From the NCBI GenBank assembly GCA_020636405.1, contig JACJXW010000004.1, positions 1,798,001-1,862,000 of the forward strand: a stretch of 64,000 bases of DNA, in the 5' to 3' direction. Numbering within the stretch: the first letter of the stretch is position 1; the number at the start of each line of letters is the position of its first letter. Below, one piece after another: positions 51,787-58,144 of the stretch. Source of the DNA: Lewinellaceae bacterium (GTDB lineage Bacteria; Bacteroidota; Bacteroidia; Chitinophagales; Saprospiraceae). The notes beneath the pieces were generated by a model. That model saw nothing but the letters and a program-made list of their open reading frames with translations, had not been told where the DNA came from and did not search any database. The translations under genes were made by a program, and so were the position numbers.

Positions 51787-52725
51787 ATGGCGACGTCTGA
51801 TACCGTTTTGGAACAACATGAAGTGCAAGGCCAGACTGACTGGTCCGGTGGCAAACCAGCTTTCAGGGCGAGCTACGGCAAACTGATGATGTGGTACTTC
51901 CTCCTTTCGGATGCCTTTACTTTTGCCGGTTTCCTCATTGCTTACGGTGCCTTGCGCTTTAGCAGCCCTACCTGGCCGGTGCCTGACTTTGTATTCTCTA
52001 CGGCGCCCTTTGGTGTTCACCATGCGCCGCTGATCTTCGTTACCATCATGTCCTTCCTGCTGATCGTGAGCTCGGTAACGATGGTGCGCGCGGTACAGGA
52101 AGGCCACAAGGAAAACAAGAACGGTGTGGTTTTCTGGATGCTGATGACCATTCTGGGTGGGGCGGGCTTCCTTAGCTGCCAGGCCTGGGAATGGACCAAC
52201 CTCATCGGCTCCGAGCACATGTCGGTCACCACCAACCCGTTTGGTTCCCATACGGAGGGCGGCGTTTACCTCACTGCGGATGGGAAGGAGTCGGAAGAGG
52301 CTTTCAAGGCAGGGGAGAGCTTCCTCATCCACAAAGCCCATGCCGGCCATGGCGGTGAAGCGCATGGTGAAGGTGAACATGCCGAACAAGACTACAGCCA
52401 GGGCGACCATCCTGGTTATTTTGTGGACGACCGCGGCTTTGTTCACCGCAAGTTTATTGTAACGGAAGGCCCGGATGCAGGTATGGTCAAGATGGAACAG
52501 TTCGGGCCGAAGGCCTTTGGAGCACTGTTCTTTTTCATCACCGGTTTCCACGGCTTTCACGTATTTTCGGGAGTTGTTTTCCTTTTCATCATCATGATCA
52601 ACGCGGCCAGCGGGCTGTACATGAGAAGGCAAAACGGCCACGAAATGGTAGAAAAGATGGGCCTTTACTGGCACTTCGTAGACCTGGTCTGGGTATTCGT
52701 ATTCCTGGTATTCTACCTCCTCTAA
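51787..52725 (+). CDS. Cytochrome c oxidase subunit III, second copy with His-rich insertion
   Basis: 312 residues. COX3 features: MMWYFLLSDAFTFAGFLIAYGAL near 35-57, ITGFHGFHVFSGVVFLF and YWHFVDLVWVFVFLVFYLL at the end. Between helix 4 (ending QAWEWTNLI) and the next one is a hydrophilic insertion of about 90 residues containing HKAHAGHGGEAHGEGEHAE. The insert is acidic and His-rich and should lie outside the membrane. The gene follows the first subunit III gene by 29 bases. Confidence 0.92.
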   Translation: MATSDTVLEQHEVQGQTDWSGGKPAFRASYGKLMMWYFLLSDAFTFAGFLIAYGALRFSSPTWPVPDFVFSTAPFGVHHAPLIFVTIMSFLLIVSSVTMVRAVQEGHKENKNGVVFWMLMTILGGAGFLSCQAWEWTNLIGSEHMSVTTNPFGSHTEGGVYLTADGKESEEAFKAGESFLIHKAHAGHGGEAHGEGEHAEQDYSQGDHPGYFVDDRGFVHRKFIVTEGPDAGMVKMEQFGPKAFGALFFFITGFHGFHVFSGVVFLFIIMINAASGLYMRRQNGHEMVEKMGLYWHFVDLVWVFVFLVFYLL

Positions 52726-52755
52726 TCTTTAACCAAGAAAAACAAGCTCTGTAAA

Positions 52756-53196
52756 ATGGGACATTTAAGCTACGAAGAAGCTAAAAAAGTTGTCTATAAA
52801 GGCCTGGTCCTTCTTGCCGTTGTAACCCTGATCGAAGTATTCTTTTCCCTGCTGGGCAAAGGGCACGTCATTCCGGCTCTTAAAGGCATTACCTGGCTGC
52901 ACTACCTCATCGGAATGCTCCTGATCGCCCTGTCACTGTACAAGGCCTACTTCATCATTTATGAGTTCATGCACATGCGTTATGAAGTGAAGGGCCTGGC
53001 GATGAGCGTTCTGCTGCCTACCCTGCTGCTGATCTGGGCCATTATCGCCTTTTTCCAGGAGGGCAATTCCTGGAAGAACAGGAGGGAACTGATCAAGGAA
53101 AAGAACGTCGAGGAAGTAGATGAAGGGGCAAGCAAACAGGAAAGTATGCTGCTGAAGGATACCTACATCCTGAGGTTGGAAGAGGAGGGGATCTGA
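52756..53196 (+). CDS. Cytochrome c oxidase subunit IV family protein
   Basis: 146 residues with three helices (KGLVLLAVVTLIEVFFSLLG, YLIGMLLIALSLYKAYFI, VLLPTLLLIWAIIAFFQEG) and a charged C-terminal tail. This is the COX4_pro type small subunit that aids assembly of the CuB site. YEAKKVVYKG at the N-terminus fits Bacteroidota members. It is the last gene before a strong terminator. Confidence 0.9.
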   Translation: MGHLSYEEAKKVVYKGLVLLAVVTLIEVFFSLLGKGHVIPALKGITWLHYLIGMLLIALSLYKAYFIIYEFMHMRYEVKGLAMSVLLPTLLLIWAIIAFFQEGNSWKNRRELIKEKNVEEVDEGASKQESMLLKDTYILRLEEEGI

Positions 53197-53221
53197 TCCC
53201 TAGGTTATCTGCCTTTTGGCC

Positions 53222-53270
53222 AAAGAACAGGAGCCGCCCCGGAGTGTCAGGGAGGCTCCTGTTCTTTTTT
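53222..53270 (+). terminator. Rho-independent terminator of the cytochrome oxidase operon
   Basis: A 14-bp stem AAAGAACAGGAGCC/GGCTCCTGTTCTTT is followed by TTT, with seven T overall, 26 bases after the subunit IV stop. It separates the oxidase genes from the Sco-like/DUF420 group. Confidence 0.9.
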
Positions 53271-53450
53271 CCGGGTGTCCCGCCTGGGTGGGGCTTTGCC
53301 CCAACAATTGGAACGAAGACGGCCGAGTAGGTGAACAGGCTTTTCCCTATGTGTCCTGGGGGTATCCCGGTATGGAATATCTGACAATTGCCCGACAACA
53401 ATCCCCCGCTGAGGATGTTTCAATGGTAAAATATAACAACGCATTAGAGC

Positions 53451-54110
53451 ATGGCAAAAACCAAAATAATTGGGCAAATGGGGCTCATCCAGCTGGCCGG
53501 TTTGTTCCTCCTCCTGGTCTTTTTCCCCCTCGGTTCCTGGTATTACCTGCGGACCGGGCTGGACTATCGCCTGCAGGCGATGCAGGAGCTGCAGGATTAC
53601 GGCCGGATGCCGGATTTCACTTTACCCAACTACAACGATAGCATCGTCAGCGCCAGCCAATTCGCTGAAGGCCTGGTGGTAGGCCACTTCCTTTCCGGCC
53701 CGTACGAGGCGCTGTATGCCGGCAAACTGGCAAAACTGCACGAACAGTTTGACGAACGGGACGACATCTTTTTCCTTGCCCTTGTTGCCGATACCTCCCG
53801 GGCTGCCGGAGATAAACTACAGCAATTCGTCACTGGCAACGGGTTGGGCGATGAGCAGCAGAATTTCTTCCTGCAGGGGACTCCGCAGGAAATGGAACGC
53901 CTGGCAAAAGCCTGTGGGCTTCCATTTGAAGAGAAGGGCATGAGCCTATCAGAAAACAGCCTGCTTTTTTTTGCCGACAGCCTCATGGTGCGGGGGTTCT
54001 ATGATATGCAGAAAGAAGAGGACCTCAAGCGCCTAGTCAAGCACATCACCCTGAATATCCCACCCAAAAAAGACAAAGACCTTCTTTTTGAACGCGAAGT
54101 AGAAAAGTAG
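53451..54110 (+). CDS. Sco1/SenC-like thioredoxin-fold protein lacking the copper-binding cysteines
   Basis: 219 residues with one N-terminal membrane anchor (LIQLAGLFLLLVFFPLG). The order of segments (MPDFTLPNYNDSIVSAS, then a beta-strand, LALVADTSR, and LLFFADSLMVRGFYD) matches Sco proteins, and its place after the oxidase genes and before DUF420 is where Bacteroidota keep sco. But the CxxxC motif is replaced by SGPYEAL, and the conserved copper-binding His (DHT in typical Sco) aligns to Asn in LSENSLL. The only Cys is in KACGLP. It is unlikely to bind copper in the usual way. Confidence 0.65.
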   Translation: MAKTKIIGQMGLIQLAGLFLLLVFFPLGSWYYLRTGLDYRLQAMQELQDYGRMPDFTLPNYNDSIVSASQFAEGLVVGHFLSGPYEALYAGKLAKLHEQFDERDDIFFLALVADTSRAAGDKLQQFVTGNGLGDEQQNFFLQGTPQEMERLAKACGLPFEEKGMSLSENSLLFFADSLMVRGFYDMQKEEDLKRLVKHITLNIPPKKDKDLLFEREVEK

Positions 54111-54116
54111 AGCATC

Positions 54117-54695
54117 ATGGAGCAGAACCTTCAATTGACAAAACGGCTGAATACGGCCGCCTGGATACTCACCGGAGCCGTCCTCCTGCTGGTAGGGCTG
54201 ATGCGGCGGGTAAAGATCCCTCTTCCCGAAAACTGGGATTTCAGCTTTTTACCTCCTTTTCACGCTACCGTCAATGCACTGACCGCAGTAGTGTTGCTGG
54301 CGGCCTTTTATTTCATCAAGCAGAAGAACATTAAAGCGCACCGGCGGGCAATTTATCTGGCTATTGGTTTGTCTGTGCTTTTCCTGTTGTCTTATGTGGC
54401 GTATCATTTCACTACTCCGGAAACCCTCTATGGCGACCTTGACCACGATGGTGTCCTGAGCCCGGAAGAACTGGCGGCAGTGGGAAGTTCACGTACCTGG
54501 TACCTGGTACTGTTGCTGACGCATATTGTGCTGGCTGCATTGATCTTCCCCTTTATTCTCTTTACCTTTATACGCGCTTATACAGGCCAGTACGAGCGGC
54601 ACCGTAAAATGGCGAGGTGGGTGTTTCCCATCTGGTTGTACGTGGCCATTACCGGCCCTGTAGCTTATTACATGCTGATGCCTTATTATCCATAG
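54117..54695 (+). CDS. DUF420 membrane protein with an EF-hand-like loop
   Basis: 192 residues with five helices. DUF420 features: LPPFHATVNALTAVVLLAAFYFIKQKNIKAHRR, VLFLLSYVAYHF, LLLTHIVLAALIFPFIL and HRKMARWVFPIWLYVAITGPVAYYML, including conserved His residues as in CtaM-like oxidase assembly factors. Between helices 3 and 4 is DLDHDGVLSPEE (about 103-114), which matches the 12-residue EF-hand calcium loop. It probably helps insert copper or haem into the oxidase. It starts 6 bases after the Sco-like gene. Confidence 0.88.
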   Translation: MEQNLQLTKRLNTAAWILTGAVLLLVGLMRRVKIPLPENWDFSFLPPFHATVNALTAVVLLAAFYFIKQKNIKAHRRAIYLAIGLSVLFLLSYVAYHFTTPETLYGDLDHDGVLSPEELAAVGSSRTWYLVLLLTHIVLAALIFPFILFTFIRAYTGQYERHRKMARWVFPIWLYVAITGPVAYYMLMPYYP

Positions 54696-54833
54696 CGGGG
54701 CGTTGCGGGGCTGAACTTTTGTTTTTCTGCCGGACACCAGGGGCATTCCCGTCCATTCAAACCTCCACCGCGTCTTTTATTTTAAAAAATCGAACGACTG
54801 CTGTTATTCGTGCAAAACAGTGAAATACAAAAT

Positions 54834-55094
54834 ATGAAAATCCGGATCGCGAAATATCTGAGCATCCTGGCGCTGGCGTTAGCGCTGAGCGTAGGAACGA
54901 GCACTCCGGCACAGGCCCAGTGCCCCATGTGCCGCATGTCTGCGGAGAGTAACTTGAAGAATGGCGGTACTGCTGGCCGCGGGCTGAACAACGGTATCCT
55001 GTTCATGCTGGCCACCCCGTATCTGGTCGTTGGGGCGCTCGGCTTTATTTGGTGGAAGAACCGGAGAAAGGAAGAGGATGAAGAGTTGGCCTAA
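54834..55094 (+). CDS. Small membrane-anchored CPMC-motif protein
   Basis: 86 residues from ATG 54834. Signal peptide MKIRIAKYLSILALALALSV..AQA is followed at once by QCPMCRMSAESN (about 29-40), then a helix ILFMLATPYLVVGALGFIWW and a basic/acidic tail. The CPMCxM arrangement at the mature N-terminus could bind copper. Similar small proteins sit near DUF420 in other Bacteroidota, which suggests a role in oxidase metal delivery (inference). Confidence 0.75.
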   Translation: MKIRIAKYLSILALALALSVGTSTPAQAQCPMCRMSAESNLKNGGTAGRGLNNGILFMLATPYLVVGALGFIWWKNRRKEEDEELA

Positions 55095-55104
55095 CGGCTA
55101 CAGC

Positions 55105-56535
55105 TCAGGTCAATTCAGCCCGTATTTCCGTCCGGGCCGCATTGATCAAGGCAGCCAGCTCCCGAATTTCCTTTTCTCCACTGGCATAGTTTGTAATACA
55201 AGCCCTCAGGCATTCTACGCCGGCTGCCGGATATACTGATATCCACGCTTTTCCTGACCCTATTACCTTGTCGGTAACGGCCCTGGCAAAACCGGGTGTC
55301 TGTTCGTGATCCGGGTCCATAAAGCAGGCAATGGGCAGCTCCGTATCATTGTATATTTTCCATCCGCTCTCCCGCAATTCCTCCTTTAGCAGGCTGCCCA
55401 TCCGGCATTGGTGGCGGATCATCTGCGCGTATCCATCCCACCCGAAGAAAAGCACCGACAAGTACAGCTTTAGTCCGATGAACCTCCGTGACCACTGTAT
55501 GGAATGGGTGAAAGGGTCGGTCACGGGCATATCCTGCGCTTCTTTGGGCATATAATCTGCGGTAATGCGGAAACTGCGGCTGAGGATCTCGGGCTCGCGG
55601 GTGAGGAAGATGCCGGCCCCCATCGGTACGGACAGCCACTTATGGGCGTCGAAGGTGATGGAGTGGGCGCGTTCGATCCCCCGTAGCAGTAGTTTTTGAT
55701 CTTCATCCAGGATGAGGGCTCCGCCGTAAGCGGCATCTACGTGGAGCCACATGCCGTGGTGCCCGGCGATGTTTGCGATCTCCGGAATGGGGTCAATGGC
55801 GCCCGTACCGGTAGCGCCGGCCGTGGCGATGGCCAGAAAGGGATGGTAACCTCCTGTCAGGTCTTTTGCTATTTGGCGGGCCAGGGCCTCCGCCTGCATC
55901 CGCTGCTGGCCGTCAACCGGTATAGAGCGAACAGCATCCAGGCCCAGCCCGCTTATCCTGCCCGCTCTTACGATAGAGTGGTGGCTCTCCGCCGAACAGT
56001 ACATCACCGGTTTTTGGCTGATCCCGGCGAGGCCCCGGTTGGCATAATCGGGGAAATGGTGGTTGAGGGCGCACAAAACTGCAGTCAGATTGGCCTCCGC
56101 TCCGCCGCTGGCGAATACTCCGTCCACCTTTTCTTTCGGGAAGCCGAACTTTGTCCCTAGCTCGCGAACCAGGAAATTTTCCACTTCAGAGGCGAATGGG
56201 TTGTGGCTCCAGGCTGCCATTTGCGGATTGAAGGTCGCGGTAATGGTATCGGCCAGTATGCCCGGAAAGGTGGAGCGGGGATTGAATAGGCCATAGTACA
56301 TGGGGTGTGGCGTATGCACGGCGTACCGGGTCATCCCCTCCAGAACGTGGTTGATGGCCTGCTGCGGCGGAATCCCCTTATCGAGCTTGAATTGCTCCAC
56401 CAGCGCAATGATCTTTTCGCGGTGCAGTGGCGGGCTGGCCGGCAGCTCGGAAGTATGGGCATAATAATGCTCCAGTTGTGCCAGAAGCGCTTCCCACAAT
56501 TCCCGGCGCCTCTGGGGGTTGAGGTCGAAATCCAT
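55105..56535 (-). CDS. PLP-dependent amino acid decarboxylase (group II, AADC/GAD-like)
   Basis: 476 residues. Features: HPMYYGLFNPRSTFPGILAD near 78-97, FASGGAEANLTAVLCAL, HSIVRAGRISGLG, WLHVDAAYGGALIL with the PLP-binding Asp, and the PLP lysine in TFDAHKWLSVPMGAGIF. Family members decarboxylate aromatic amino acids, glutamate, aspartate or 2,4-diaminobutyrate. The substrate cannot be told here. It converges with the CPMC protein gene, 10 bases apart. Confidence 0.9.
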   Translation of the reverse strand: MDFDLNPQRRRELWEALLAQLEHYYAHTSELPASPPLHREKIIALVEQFKLDKGIPPQQAINHVLEGMTRYAVHTPHPMYYGLFNPRSTFPGILADTITATFNPQMAAWSHNPFASEVENFLVRELGTKFGFPKEKVDGVFASGGAEANLTAVLCALNHHFPDYANRGLAGISQKPVMYCSAESHHSIVRAGRISGLGLDAVRSIPVDGQQRMQAEALARQIAKDLTGGYHPFLAIATAGATGTGAIDPIPEIANIAGHHGMWLHVDAAYGGALILDEDQKLLLRGIERAHSITFDAHKWLSVPMGAGIFLTREPEILSRSFRITADYMPKEAQDMPVTDPFTHSIQWSRRFIGLKLYLSVLFFGWDGYAQMIRHQCRMGSLLKEELRESGWKIYNDTELPIACFMDPDHEQTPGFARAVTDKVIGSGKAWISVYPAAGVECLRACITNYASGEKEIRELAALINAARTEIRAELT

Positions 56536-56560
56536 AGTTTTGCACTTTAATTATTCCTTT

Positions 56561-57079
56561 TTACCTGATTTCCGCTCCCAGTATTTCCCGCAGGACCGCC
56601 GAAGCCTTATCCCATTTTTTGCCGGCAGGGAAAGACAACTCCTCCTCTCCGATGTGCAATCGGATCACCAGGGTTTCGCCTGCCTGCAACATCTTCATCA
56701 AGGTGGAGTAGGGGATACTGGCATTGAAGCGAGTGTGCCAGCGGCCTTTGGCCTGTTCGAGAAACATCAAATTGGGGATGGAAGACTGTCCGAGCGCCTC
56801 TTCTCCGGAATAAAAGGACAAGACGTCCATTTTCCGGGTGGGTTTTTTGGAGAAAAAGGAGAACTTCAGATCTACTTCTTCCGGTGGGGTTTCCCGGTAT
56901 TGAAATGTAAAGTCCGGTACCAGGCGTGCTTTCCCAGCTTTGAAAGCCAGGGGCTTGATAAAGTAAAGGGTATAGCCCTCCTGTCCCATGGTTTTGAGGT
57001 ATTTGGAGGAAGCCTGTGCGGTGGCGGCAACACTCAGGGCGCCAATGAGGGTGGTTGCTAAAAGCAGTCTTAGGAGCAT
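56561..57079 (-). CDS. Secreted protein of unknown function
   Basis: 172 residues with signal peptide MLLRLLLATTLIGALSVAATAQA. The mature part has alternating beta-strand-like sequence (GYTLYFIKPLAFKAG, DLKFSFFSKKPTRKM, TLVIRLHIGEEELSF) and no recognised domain. It is 25 bases upstream of the PLP decarboxylase gene in the same direction, so they may be cotranscribed. Function not known. Confidence 0.65.
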   Translation of the reverse strand: MLLRLLLATTLIGALSVAATAQASSKYLKTMGQEGYTLYFIKPLAFKAGKARLVPDFTFQYRETPPEEVDLKFSFFSKKPTRKMDVLSFYSGEEALGQSSIPNLMFLEQAKGRWHTRFNASIPYSTLMKMLQAGETLVIRLHIGEEELSFPAGKKWDKASAVLREILGAEIR

Positions 57080-57111
57080 TTTTTTTTTTGATGAACGTGT
57101 CGGGGCCGGGT

Positions 57112-57152
57112 AAAAAAGAATTAGCCTCAGGAGCGTCCGCTCATGAGGCTAA
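57112..57152 (-). terminator. Terminator after the TRL-like gene
   Basis: On the minus strand TTAGCCTCA/TGAGGCTAA forms a 9-bp stem followed by TTCTTTTTTA, about 25 bases past the stop at 57178. Confidence 0.8.
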
Positions 57153-57177
57153 TGGTGTCAGCTGAAATCAGCGAGGC

Positions 57178-57486
57178 TTATTCGCCATATACATAAACTG
57201 TAAATTTGGCGAAGATACCCAGGACGCTGCTGGCCTCATAGTCTACATGAGAGATGCGGGTAATGCCTGCTTTTTTAGCAGCAGCTTCAATGCTGGCGTC
57301 ACCAGTAGCGACGATCCCGAGGATGGAAGTGGCCTCAGCTGTGCCGACTTTACTCGCCACCGGGTTTGAGGTAGCAATTAATGGGGCTTTTACATCAGTG
57401 TAAATGGTGCCCAGAACAGGGGATGCTACTACTGCGCAGCTGGAGAGCGTTACGGCAATAGCCGCCACGAGGAGGATGTTTTTCAT
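57178..57486 (-). CDS. TRL-like family lipoprotein
   Basis: 102 residues. Lipoprotein signal MKNILLVAAIAVTLSSC with Cys at 17. The rest fits the TRL-like family: SPVLGTIYTDVKAPLIATSN, KVGTAEATSILGIVATGDASIEAAAKKAGI and a final ISHVDYEASSVLGIFAKFTVYVYGE. These small surface or periplasmic proteins have a repeated half structure and unknown function. It is transcribed alone. Confidence 0.88.
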   Translation of the reverse strand: MKNILLVAAIAVTLSSCAVVASPVLGTIYTDVKAPLIATSNPVASKVGTAEATSILGIVATGDASIEAAAKKAGITRISHVDYEASSVLGIFAKFTVYVYGE

Positions 57487-57616
57487 GTTGGTCGAATTTT
57501 GTTTTTTGAGATAAAATTCTTGATGGCGCTAAATTAATCCAAACTTTGATTCTGCAAAAGAAAATCAGTCTTTACTCAAGCGGAAAACGGAAGCAGAGGG
57601 TAGCGTCCGTGCAATT

Positions 57617-58078
57617 TCACTTGTGCTCCGGCTTCGGCTCTGCTTTTGGTGTCTCTTCCGGTTTCTCCTGAGGGCTTCGCCGGTAGGCGTGTTCTCTTTC
57701 TTCGAAGGTAGACCAGATCATTGCGCCCCAGCCCAGCATCAGCATTATGCCGCCGATAGGGGTCACCGGCCCCAGAAAGGAAGTAGGGATATTAAAGATA
57801 TCACTGACCGATAAAAGATACAAGGAGCCGGAAAAAAGGGCTACTCCGCCGATGAAAAGCCAACCGGCCCGGCGCAGCATTGGCGTCTTGCGAAAATAAA
57901 GCAGGATGCCTACTGCCAGCGTGGCGAGTGCGTGGTAGAACTGGTAGCGGACGCCGATCTCGAAAGTTTCGAGCTCGGAAGTAGAGATAACGCCACGCAG
58001 GCCATGAGAGCCGAAGGCGCCCAGGGCAACGGCGAAAAGGGCCATCAAACTTCCCAGGCGAAGAAAGGTTTTTCTCAT
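57617..58078 (-). CDS. DUF423 membrane protein
   Basis: 153 residues with four helices. DUF423 signatures are clear: GSLMALFAVALGAFGSHGL near 8-26, RYQFYHALATLAVG, FIGGVALFSGSLYLLS and LGPVTPIGGIMLMLGWGAM. The tail after 130 is charged and Pro/Glu/Lys-rich. Function unknown. It is divergent from the large protein gene at 58145 with a 66-base gap. Confidence 0.92.
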   Translation of the reverse strand: MRKTFLRLGSLMALFAVALGAFGSHGLRGVISTSELETFEIGVRYQFYHALATLAVGILLYFRKTPMLRRAGWLFIGGVALFSGSLYLLSVSDIFNIPTSFLGPVTPIGGIMLMLGWGAMIWSTFEEREHAYRRSPQEKPEETPKAEPKPEHK

Positions 58079-58144
58079 TAGTAGATGTTTTTATATTTAC
58101 TGCCCATTCGTTTTCGTTATGGCTTATACTGCAATCCGATAAAA

